Shown here: positions 41,233-49,013 of the stretch, piece by piece
How positions within the stretch are numbered: position 1 is the first letter of the stretch
How the letters are laid out: every line of letters starts with the position of its first letter
Virus record (IMG/VR): IMGVR_UViG_3300048590_001393
Location: 1-50,152 of that record
Origin: a virus
Length of the DNA stretch: 50,152 bases
Strand: one strand, 5' to 3'
The notes under the pieces: model-generated
What the model saw: the letters and a program-made list of their open reading frames with translations, nothing else
Told to the model about the DNA's origin: nothing
Database searches by the model: none
Program-made: the position numbers and the translations under genes

Positions 41233-42327
41233 ATGACCACTCCCGACAATAGCCCAGGCGCACAGCCGGGCACCGAGACTGTCAACGCCGCGCCCGTGAG
41301 CGAACAGCCGCAGGCAGAGCAAGAACCGCAATCGTTTGACGCATATTCCGCCGATGACCTCTTAGGAGCCATCGCAGGAGAAGCCCCTACAAGCGAAGCT
41401 CCTACCAGCACCCCGCCGCCCGATGCAACACCGCAACCACCAGCCGACCCCGCGCCGGCTGACGGGGAGGAACCATCAGGCGACACACCGCCGCCAGCCG
41501 ATCCGGTAACGGAAGCTGGCACCAGCAAGCCACCCGGACGCGTTTCCGTGCGTGCTCTACCTGCCGAACAGCAGTTGGAAACCGCTCAGGCGATCGACAT
41601 GGTGCGCAAAGGCGAGGCCTCGGACATCTTGGAAGCTCTCCAAGCCATCCGCGGCACCGGCCAAGCGCCTCCTGCTGACCCGTTTGAAGACGGCACACCG
41701 CCTGCCGACCAGCAGACAGCGCCGCCCGCGCAACCGCCCGCCCCTCCGACATCTCAGGATGTCACCGCCATCGAAGCCGAGATCAAGGAACTCCGCGCAA
41801 AGCGAGTTGCGGCCAAGTCGGAATACGATGTGGACCAAGAAGCCGCTCTTACCGAGCAGATCGAAGACACGATCATCCGCCTCAATGACGCAAAGATGGC
41901 CGCCTCCCTGCAAAACCAGCAGCAGGCCGCCGCGAACGCGAGCTACGAGCAGGTGTATCAATCGACGGTTGTTGAACTCGAAAGCCGGTTTCCCGATGTC
42001 CTCAACGATGATTCCGCCTTCACGCGGATCCTCGATGACAAGGTGACAGCAGCACAGGCCCGCCAAGACCCCGCTCTTTCGGACCCGCGCTACCTCCTGA
42101 AGTTCGCGGAAGAAGTGGCCTCCATGCTGGGAGCCTCGCCCACACAGCCTGCCGCGCAGCCCGCGCGTTCTGTGCCAGCCCCACCCGCCGCACCGCGCCG
42201 GGGGACTGCCGCAGACCTCGCCCCCGCTTCGCAGACTCCACGGCACAGCGTCGATCAAGTCCAAGCGGCCTTTGACCACGCCGACCCCGAAACCCTCCTC
42301 GCAGCCCTGGTGGCCACGGGCGGATGA
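41233..42327 (+). CDS. Capsid scaffolding protein
   Basis: 364 residues from ATG 41233. An acidic, proline-rich, largely disordered N-terminal third (EAPTSEAPTSTPPPDATPQP), then helices (QQLETAQAIDMVRKGEASDI, IEAEIKELRAKRVAAKSEYD), a domain with YEQVYQSTVVELESRFPDVL, and a Pro/Ala linker before a helical end (SVDQVQAAFDHADPETLLAAL). Composition and position directly before the major capsid gene are typical of scaffold or capsid-assembly proteins, which guide shell assembly and are later removed. Confidence 0.75.
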   Translation: MTTPDNSPGAQPGTETVNAAPVSEQPQAEQEPQSFDAYSADDLLGAIAGEAPTSEAPTSTPPPDATPQPPADPAPADGEEPSGDTPPPADPVTEAGTSKPPGRVSVRALPAEQQLETAQAIDMVRKGEASDILEALQAIRGTGQAPPADPFEDGTPPADQQTAPPAQPPAPPTSQDVTAIEAEIKELRAKRVAAKSEYDVDQEAALTEQIEDTIIRLNDAKMAASLQNQQQAAANASYEQVYQSTVVELESRFPDVLNDDSAFTRILDDKVTAAQARQDPALSDPRYLLKFAEEVASMLGASPTQPAAQPARSVPAPPAAPRRGTAADLAPASQTPRHSVDQVQAAFDHADPETLLAALVATGG

Positions 42328-42382
42328 CGCGGAAAGCACGCCTCACAGCAACCACAAAACAACCTCTCAACCTTAGAACATC

Positions 42383-43957
42383 ATGTCCTACAATACCAAT
42401 CCCAACGTGCAGACGTTGACCGAGATTCTGGCGATGGCCCCCAATGCCCGCCAAGATCTGATCACCGCCTACTTCCACAAGGCCTCCGCGCAACACAACG
42501 CGCTGATGTCCTTCACGTCCTCCTTTGACCCCAACAGTGTCAACGGCGGAGTCCAATCCATCTTTGCGGAGAAAACAGAACTCCGCGCCGGTGGAAAATC
42601 GAAGGTCCACTTCAACACCATTGGCATGCCGGCTGGTCCGGGTGCTCTTGGTGACGGCGTGCTGACCGGCAACGAGTCCAAATCGTCCATCGGCACCTAC
42701 TTTGCCACGGTCGATTGGGTCCGCGATGCCGTCTCGCTCACGCAAGACGACGTGGAAATGATCGAAGCCGGTCGGAACCTGCAAGCGACCCTTCTCCAGC
42801 TTCTCTCGAAGAAGATGGGTCTCACCAAGCAGAACCACATGCTCCAGCGCCTCAAAGTGTCTGCCGTGGCCGCCAACACCTACCGTGTCGGCAACCGCAT
42901 CAGCACCAACGGCCTCACCCCGGATGACACACTCAGTCTGGAAGTGAGCAACATCACCCGTTCCATGCTCAACACCCTTGGCGCTACCCCGCTCAAGAAG
43001 GACATGAGCAAGGCCGGATGCCCGGTGCAAAAGTTCATGCTGTTTGCCACGGACACCGCGCTTCTTCCGATCCGCAACGATTCGATCTTCTCCACCGCGG
43101 AGCAGGCCGACGTTCGCGGCCCCGGCAACGCGGCATTCACCGGCGAACTGCTCGACTGGCAAGGCAACTCGTTCTACGAGTTTCCCGTCACCGACATGGC
43201 CTGGGATGACTACAAGGGCGGCCCGCTCTTGGCCAAGGCCAAGGTCGGAGTAGCAGCCCACCCGCTTACCGCTGGTGGACCCAAGCTCATCGTCAACGCG
43301 GACAACACGAAGTCGAAATACTTCCAGTGGTTCGATGGTTACCAGTTCACGTTCAGTCGCCAAGAAGCGTTGCCCGACCTGTCCGGCAACGAATACTACT
43401 TCTGGGCGTGCAACCCGGACGGTTCCCGCGTGTTCGGCGCTTATGCTGGCAACCACAACGGCAACCAGATCGCCATCACCAAGATCCTCGCCCCGGCTGT
43501 CGGTGCGACCACGATTGACCAGGTGACGGTGGGTGACTTGAACATCGGTGACGCCGCCGCGTTTGCCTCCGGCTCCGCTGGCGTGTTCACCGTGAGCGGC
43601 ACCGTCGCAAGCGGCAAGCTGGCAGTGGACACCGCAGGCCCGAACGGCACGTTCGTTCTTACGGATACCATCGCCGCTGGCGCTGTGATCCTGCAAGCGA
43701 ACAGCCGCGGCACCGTCTATTCCCGCAGCTTCACGCTGGCCTCCATGGCTGGCATGTATGCGCATGGACGGGTCAAGATGGCCCAAATCGAGCAGAACTT
43801 TGACTATGATTACGTCATGGGCAAAGGATTCCAGATGATCTTCGGCACCGGAGTCGCCTTGGATCCGCTGGGAGTGCCGAACGGCTATGTCCTCATCGAG
43901 CACGCCATCGACGTGACCGGCTACCCCTGCCCAGCAGCGAAAGCCTCCTACGCGTAA
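42383..43957 (+). CDS. Major capsid protein
   Basis: 524 residues. Position after the scaffold, length and the segment GGKSKVHFNTIG...ALGDGVLTGNESKSS...VDWVRDAVSLTQ point to the HK97-fold capsid proteins of the N4 gp56/DUF4043 kind. Residues of about 365-460 (VGATTIDQVTVGDLNIGDAA, GVFTVSGTVASGKLAVDTAG) look like an inserted immunoglobulin-like beta domain exposed on the shell. The leader (CACAAAACAACCTCTCAACC) lacks a Shine-Dalgarno sequence, although this should be among the most expressed genes. A strong terminator follows the stop. Confidence 0.85.
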   Translation: MSYNTNPNVQTLTEILAMAPNARQDLITAYFHKASAQHNALMSFTSSFDPNSVNGGVQSIFAEKTELRAGGKSKVHFNTIGMPAGPGALGDGVLTGNESKSSIGTYFATVDWVRDAVSLTQDDVEMIEAGRNLQATLLQLLSKKMGLTKQNHMLQRLKVSAVAANTYRVGNRISTNGLTPDDTLSLEVSNITRSMLNTLGATPLKKDMSKAGCPVQKFMLFATDTALLPIRNDSIFSTAEQADVRGPGNAAFTGELLDWQGNSFYEFPVTDMAWDDYKGGPLLAKAKVGVAAHPLTAGGPKLIVNADNTKSKYFQWFDGYQFTFSRQEALPDLSGNEYYFWACNPDGSRVFGAYAGNHNGNQIAITKILAPAVGATTIDQVTVGDLNIGDAAAFASGSAGVFTVSGTVASGKLAVDTAGPNGTFVLTDTIAAGAVILQANSRGTVYSRSFTLASMAGMYAHGRVKMAQIEQNFDYDYVMGKGFQMIFGTGVALDPLGVPNGYVLIEHAIDVTGYPCPAAKASYA

Positions 43958-43974
43958 GCGTAGCAGCACACCTT

Positions 43975-44014
43975 GGGCGGGGCGGTGAGAGAAATCCGCC
44001 GCCCCGCCCTTTCC
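43975..44014 (+). terminator. Strong intrinsic terminator after the capsid gene
   Basis: Perfect 11-base GC-only inverted repeat GGGCGGGGCGG (43975-43985) and CCGCCCCGCCC (43999-44009), loop 13 bases, followed by TTTCCTTTTCC. It begins 17 bases past the capsid stop. It would let capsid mRNA exceed that of the downstream connector genes. Confidence 0.85.
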
Positions 44015-44045
44015 TTTTCCTTCCACAAACCGAACCAACAACCCC

Positions 44046-44597
44046 ATGCACCTGCCCAAAGTCATCAGCAAGACATCGCTGCAAAGCGTTCCCACTCCGA
44101 AAGAGGATACTCACGCCGTGCGCGTTACCCTACAGGAAGTATCCAACGCCGGCCCTTACCGGCTCCGCTGCCGCAACCGAGAATACATCTTCACGAAAGA
44201 CCCGACTCTTGGCCGTCACACGTTGGAGATTCCCGTGTCGATCTGGATGGCTGGCGCGGGAGACCGCAGCGCAAAGCCGATCTGCGATGACTTCCGCGCC
44301 GCGGCAGGCCCGCCCTTTTCCGTTCATGTCGTGCAAGTCCGCGAAGTGCTGCCCGACGTATTCGCCTCCAACGCCCTCGATCAAGTCCGCCTGCTACTGA
44401 GCGTGCTGGGCGCACCCGATGAAGTCGTGACGGCATTCAAGTTCATCGACCAGCACGACCTTGGCGGACTCCTCGATCACGTCGCGCAATTCAACGCCCC
44501 GCAGCCGGAGGCGATCAAGGAGACCCCCGCCGCCGCCCGCGCGCGGAAGATGCGCGAGGCGAAGGCCAAAAAGAAAGCCCAACTCGTTCCCGCGTAA
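44046..44597 (+). CDS. Virion-region hypothetical protein
   Basis: 183 residues, with start behind a CAAACCGAACCAACAACCCC leader. A beta-rich N-terminus (VRVTLQEVSNAGPYRLRCRN, YIFTKDPTLGRHTLEIPVS) and a helical, Lys/Ala-rich C-terminus (AARARKMREAKAKKKAQ). The position between capsid and connector genes suggests a head-completion or head-decoration protein. No family recognised. Confidence 0.6.
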   Translation: MHLPKVISKTSLQSVPTPKEDTHAVRVTLQEVSNAGPYRLRCRNREYIFTKDPTLGRHTLEIPVSIWMAGAGDRSAKPICDDFRAAAGPPFSVHVVQVREVLPDVFASNALDQVRLLLSVLGAPDEVVTAFKFIDQHDLGGLLDHVAQFNAPQPEAIKETPAAARARKMREAKAKKKAQLVPA

Positions 44598-44600
44598 CCC

Positions 44601-45530
44601 ATGAACATCCTCGAATGCACCAAGCTCCTGCTCTCCCACTTCCCGCATGAGGAAAGGGAGATTCCAGACAACGCGACCTTCCCTGGTCGGACGGCATCCG
44701 TTCTGGCTGCGATGAACGCCGCTCTGGAAGAATGCTACGCCAAGGAAAGCCCGTGGGTGCGCGAGGATGACATCGGGGAACTGGTGCGACCGCCTGCCGC
44801 CGTCACCATCGATGTGACCAACGGCAGCAAGGAAGCGGAAATCACCGCAGGTTGGCAAAACTGGATGGCGGGATGCTCGCTGGTCATCGAAGGCCACGAC
44901 ATCGACAACCAGATCCGCGACGACAACGAGCAGTGCCACCTCAAGTTTCCCTACGGCGGATCCACCGGCACCGTGCAAGCCACGGTGTATCACGACTGCA
45001 TCACCCTTTCGCGCAACGTCCTGCTGGTGATCGCCCCGCTCCGCATCGACGGGATGCCGCTTCCCGCTCTGGTTTCTGGTGGTTCGCTCTCCAATCCGCT
45101 GCACGTCGAGGACTACGGCATGCACCGTCAGCCGGAAGCCTACCCCACCACGGACCCCAAGCGCCTCGCCGACCTCGCAGGCCGCGTGCGCGCCTACTCG
45201 GTGGAAAGCTACGCCCCGGACGGCGTGATGGTCCCCTACAACCGGGTTCGCCTGCATGGCACTCTCTCCACCACCGGCACCGCCTCCTTCAAGGCGAAGC
45301 TCCGGCCACCGGCCATCACAGATCCCGCATCGGAAGACACCCCGCCTGTGCCGCATGAGTTCGTGGCCAGCGTGTTCCTTCCTATCGCACGCCAAAAGCT
45401 CACCGCTTCCCCTTTCTTCCGAGACCAGGCGGGCAAGGAAGAAATTGCCAACGCCTACAAGGAAGCCCGAAGCATCCTCACCGCGTCCAACCCCAAGCCA
45501 GCCCGCCGCATCCGATTTGAAACCCGATGA
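44601..45530 (+). CDS. Head-tail connector/adaptor-like protein
   Basis: 309 residues. A helical N-terminus (RTASVLAAMNAALEECYAKE) is followed by a beta domain with EITAGWQNWMAGCSLVIEG, NEQCHLKFPYGGSTGTVQAT and VYHDCITL. This arrangement (helix, then a Gly-Cys-x-x-x-x-x-Gly strand, then a Pro-Tyr-x-Gly-x-Thr-Gly turn) resembles adaptor proteins that extend the portal in podovirus-like and other phages. The C-terminal 60 residues are helical and basic. The assignment is by pattern and position only. Confidence 0.55.
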   Translation: MNILECTKLLLSHFPHEEREIPDNATFPGRTASVLAAMNAALEECYAKESPWVREDDIGELVRPPAAVTIDVTNGSKEAEITAGWQNWMAGCSLVIEGHDIDNQIRDDNEQCHLKFPYGGSTGTVQATVYHDCITLSRNVLLVIAPLRIDGMPLPALVSGGSLSNPLHVEDYGMHRQPEAYPTTDPKRLADLAGRVRAYSVESYAPDGVMVPYNRVRLHGTLSTTGTASFKAKLRPPAITDPASEDTPPVPHEFVASVFLPIARQKLTASPFFRDQAGKEEIANAYKEARSILTASNPKPARRIRFETR

Positions 45531-48091
45531 GCGAACGCGCCGGACACTCTCCCATCACGACCAAGCAGCGGCTCCAACTGCCGCTCAATGGCATTCTCTA
45601 CACCACGACCCGCAGGGTTTCCCCTGAGAAGCCGATACCGGCCGTGGGCGGGACGATGGCCAGCGAGTTGGGCGAGTCCTTCGCCACGAGCTACATCATT
45701 GCGGTGGACCGCCAGCCGGACCAACACGATGTGCTCGTCATTCAGCACGTCCAGATTCCGAGTGAGACAGAACAGCTTCTATCGAATTGGGAGGAGACCA
45801 CCGAAAGCATCGGCGGCAAAGCGTTTCCCGCGGTCATCCGCACCGTCATCATGCTGGCCGGTGACTACAGCAGCAGTTCGCCAGCGCCAAACAGCGCTAT
45901 GCCAATCGGCACGGATGGCAGATTCAACGGTGCGGGATACGTCCTTTGGGATCGCTCATGCGTTAAGACCGGCCTGCCATTGGAGCCTGTTTTCCGCGTG
46001 GATCGCCGTGTGTTTGTTATCCCGCAGACCACCACCGGCCAGACGTTCGCGCCGGAGGGAATGATTTTGGACGAAGTGGGAAACATCGTGCCGGAGGGCA
46101 CGGCTGCCACCCAGGCATTTTTGGTCGAGCAATCAAACGTGGAGCCGATGGGCAACGGTAACGCCATCAAGATAACGCGGACTCCGCGAAAAAGGAACAC
46201 CAACGGAACCACCGAAGCGGGCTTCCCAAAAAAGCAAACCAAGCGACGTGGAACTGAAAGCGGCACACCCTCCAAATTTCGCCGTCTCACAAAAACTGTC
46301 GTCACGACCACGCAGAAAGAACTGAGCGCTACAGATGTTGATGGTATTCCCGACCCTCCCGCGCTGACCGGGGACCAGTTGGAAATCGAACACCGGAAAG
46401 TCAACGACCATCGCTATGAGGAAATAGTGACCAGCGAGATTTTGGATGAAGGGGCCGCGCCGCTGGTTACGCCGTCCCAAGAAGACCAACTTTACATCAC
46501 GGTGGAATCCATGGTTCTTGAAGGAGCGGCCCCAGACAAGGGACCAGGCGTTCTCCTGTCGCGGGTGGACGCCATCGGGAACGGCAAGGCGGTCAAGACA
46601 ACCCGCATCGCTCTTTCCGCCTACACCAGTTCCTCTTCCTACACCGCAGGATTCAGTATCTTTGCCACGGTGACTGAAGGCAAGCAGGAGACAATCCCAG
46701 CCGTGTTCCTTGCCAAGCTCGGGATGAAGACATGGGAGTTCAAGGTCAGCGCGAATGCCTACCCTACCAGTCCCACCCTTGGCGTGGGATCGGGCGAGTA
46801 TGCCGGATACTACCTGATCGAGCGCATCGTGAAGAAGGTTCAAGACCAGCCATCGCCCACATCGGGGACGGAAGCTGACACCTACGAGGTGGTGGTGGTT
46901 GGACTCGCGGAAGGATCGGAAACCATTGTGGACAGCGCGGTGACAAGCTCGATGACTGGTGGCGTCTTGACGGTTACGCAAGAGCTTGTGGATGAATCGA
47001 CGTCCCCTCAGCCGGAAGAAGGATTTCTTATACTTGAAAGCTCGGTGCGCGACCTTCAGAACGGAAAAATGCTCGTGGAAACGCGGGCGTTTGATGAGCC
47101 ATTCAGCGAGCTTTATGGGCAAACCTATGATGCCGACATCGGGCTGGACATACCATTCAGTGAGCAAATTGTAGAAGCTGGGACGGCAGAGGAGGCTGCC
47201 GATATTCAGCCGATGGACAAATGGAGATCCAAGCTCAAGAAGATCGATTATGACGCATACAAGTTGGCGCTGGAAGAGGTTCACATCATTCTTCCGGGGG
47301 AGGATAATGTCCAGATTCCCGACACTCTACAATCAGTGACCGTTCTCGTGTCACGCGCCCAAGCGATAGGCAATTCCTTTGGTCAAGGCTCGGGCTTCAA
47401 CATGGAGATGAGCGGCACGGTTTCCCTGAGCGCCGACCTCTCTTACGAGATTGAAGAAGGCTACGCAGGACCAGTTCCGGCAGAGACGCACATCTTTTTC
47501 ATGGCTCAGGATCAAGTGGATGCGATGGATTTCATCAAGGCGAAATGCAACGCCGACCTCTGGCCGCGCTACCGCCCATCCTCGAAGCGCATGGTGATTG
47601 CCGGAAATGGCATGAGCCAACGCGTGACCATCAAATCTTCGGACAACGGCTCGGGAGGCAGTGAGTCGTCGGATGTCCAAGCGTTCACAAACGTGGCGAC
47701 CATCCCGCGCACCATCCATGGCGAGGTTGTCCCCACCATCGAGTATCACGACTTCATTGCGCCAACGGGGCTCTTTGATGACATACGCGATCAGGCCATA
47801 GCGACGTGGGCAGCCCGCCTCGCCGCCCTGCAAGCCCTCGTGGACGAAGCCCCCGTAGGCACGGACCCATTCGTCATCAGCTACCTAACCTCCTACATCA
47901 CGGGCATGGAGGAGACGCTGGAAATGGCATCCGATCAAGACATCGAGGATTTCGTTGTCGCTCTATCCCCTACCGTTTTCGCCGCCACTGAACCCGCCGC
48001 CGTTCAGGAGGGCAGATTCATAACCAAGACCAACGCCCAGCTTTACGGCTTCGGCATGGTGAAGGTGACGGCGATTGTCGCAATCGTATAA
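45527..48091 (+). CDS. Large virion protein with internal repeats
   Basis: 854 residues, overlapping the previous gene by 4 bases. A similar unit appears around residue 205 (VEPMGNGNAIKITRT), 347 (VDAIGNGKAVKTTRI), 507 (VRDLQNGKMLVETRA) and, weaker, 611 (AQAIGNSFG). Each is followed by a Tyr/Phe/Gly-rich stretch, and the first 50 residues carry a related TTTRRVSPEKPIPAVGG part. The rest is mainly beta-strand and acidic. It may be a tail-tube, nozzle or hub protein built from repeated beta domains. Position after the connector supports a tail role. No family recognised. Confidence 0.65.
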   Translation: MSERAGHSPITTKQRLQLPLNGILYTTTRRVSPEKPIPAVGGTMASELGESFATSYIIAVDRQPDQHDVLVIQHVQIPSETEQLLSNWEETTESIGGKAFPAVIRTVIMLAGDYSSSSPAPNSAMPIGTDGRFNGAGYVLWDRSCVKTGLPLEPVFRVDRRVFVIPQTTTGQTFAPEGMILDEVGNIVPEGTAATQAFLVEQSNVEPMGNGNAIKITRTPRKRNTNGTTEAGFPKKQTKRRGTESGTPSKFRRLTKTVVTTTQKELSATDVDGIPDPPALTGDQLEIEHRKVNDHRYEEIVTSEILDEGAAPLVTPSQEDQLYITVESMVLEGAAPDKGPGVLLSRVDAIGNGKAVKTTRIALSAYTSSSSYTAGFSIFATVTEGKQETIPAVFLAKLGMKTWEFKVSANAYPTSPTLGVGSGEYAGYYLIERIVKKVQDQPSPTSGTEADTYEVVVVGLAEGSETIVDSAVTSSMTGGVLTVTQELVDESTSPQPEEGFLILESSVRDLQNGKMLVETRAFDEPFSELYGQTYDADIGLDIPFSEQIVEAGTAEEAADIQPMDKWRSKLKKIDYDAYKLALEEVHIILPGEDNVQIPDTLQSVTVLVSRAQAIGNSFGQGSGFNMEMSGTVSLSADLSYEIEEGYAGPVPAETHIFFMAQDQVDAMDFIKAKCNADLWPRYRPSSKRMVIAGNGMSQRVTIKSSDNGSGGSESSDVQAFTNVATIPRTIHGEVVPTIEYHDFIAPTGLFDDIRDQAIATWAARLAALQALVDEAPVGTDPFVISYLTSYITGMEETLEMASDQDIEDFVVALSPTVFAATEPAAVQEGRFITKTNAQLYGFGMVKVTAIVAIV

Positions 48092-48095
48092 CCCC

Positions 48096-49013
48096 ATGGC
48101 CGAAGAAAATCCAGAAGAGGAAAAGGCACGCAAGGCCGCAGAGGAAAAGCAGCGTGAGTTCATCCGCGAGGTGATCCGCGAGGTTGTTTCTGCCGATATG
48201 GGGCGCAGCGAGGGCCGAAGGCTGGCAAGGCGCGTAGAGCGGCAGGAAAGGTCCGCAGCGAGAGCGGAAGCCCGTGAGCAGCAGAAGGGGGTGAAAGAGA
48301 AGTTGGGAGCGGAAGAGAAGCCGATGTTGAAGGTGGATATGACCCCGATTCAGCAACAGGCCAAAAAAGATAGGGAGGCGCAGAATCAGAATCTAGCCCA
48401 GAACAAAGCCGACCCCCCGCCCGCCCGCGACAGCAACGAACAAGAGCGAAAAAACAACTGGATGAATTTCTTGGCTCCTCGACAGGCTGAGAATCCGCTT
48501 CCGAGCTTCAACATCAAGGAAACCCTCTATGGGGCCGGATTGATGACCACTGCCAGAATCGACCACATGTGGAAGGTGTCGAAGGGCACGGAGGTCAATA
48601 CAGAAGATCCTGACTACGAAGAAGGGCTTGAGATGCCTTGGAGTGTCCGGGGAGGCGTGGTGACGGTTCAGGGCGAGACGGTTGAAGTGGCAGACCGCCC
48701 CAATTTGCCCGGAAGCGGAGACGGCTTCGTTGTCCTGAAGGTTGAGCGCGACCCGGATTCTCGCGCTTATGTAGCCGCTTCGGCAGAAATCCAATGGTCC
48801 GCCACTGAGCCAGTCAATCACCCGTCGCCATCTGAATCGGAGGAGTTCTATATCCTCGCTCAAATCATCAGTGGAGAGATTCGCCAGCACCGCTTCGAGG
48901 AAATCATCAGCTACGAACTGATGGTCGTGGTGAATGGAGAATTGAAGCTAGGGCCGTTCTCCATGCTCACCCGCAACGTGTATGATTTGCCCGAACCCGA
49001 ACCCGAACCATGA
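48096..49013 (+). CDS. Virion protein with coiled-coil N-terminus
   Basis: 305 residues from ATG 48096, 4 bases behind the previous stop. The first 110 residues are a highly charged coiled coil (EEEKARKAAEEKQREFIREV, then RRLARRVERQERSAARAEAR). The C-terminal half is a beta domain (VRGGVVTVQGETVEVAD, GDGFVVLKVERDPDS, YVAASAEIQW), a form common in tail appendage proteins. It ends with a Pro-Glu repeat. Function unknown, probably structural. Confidence 0.6.
   Translation: MAEENPEEEKARKAAEEKQREFIREVIREVVSADMGRSEGRRLARRVERQERSAARAEAREQQKGVKEKLGAEEKPMLKVDMTPIQQQAKKDREAQNQNLAQNKADPPPARDSNEQERKNNWMNFLAPRQAENPLPSFNIKETLYGAGLMTTARIDHMWKVSKGTEVNTEDPDYEEGLEMPWSVRGGVVTVQGETVEVADRPNLPGSGDGFVVLKVERDPDSRAYVAASAEIQWSATEPVNHPSPSESEEFYILAQIISGEIRQHRFEEIISYELMVVVNGELKLGPFSMLTRNVYDLPEPEPEP

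Noticed and set aside
42020-44095. Long open frame on the minus strand opposite the major capsid gene (691 codons)
   Set aside because: It lies wholly over the scaffold end and capsid gene. Its protein is rich in Arg, Gly, Val and His with no domain, as expected from the complement of GC-rich codons.
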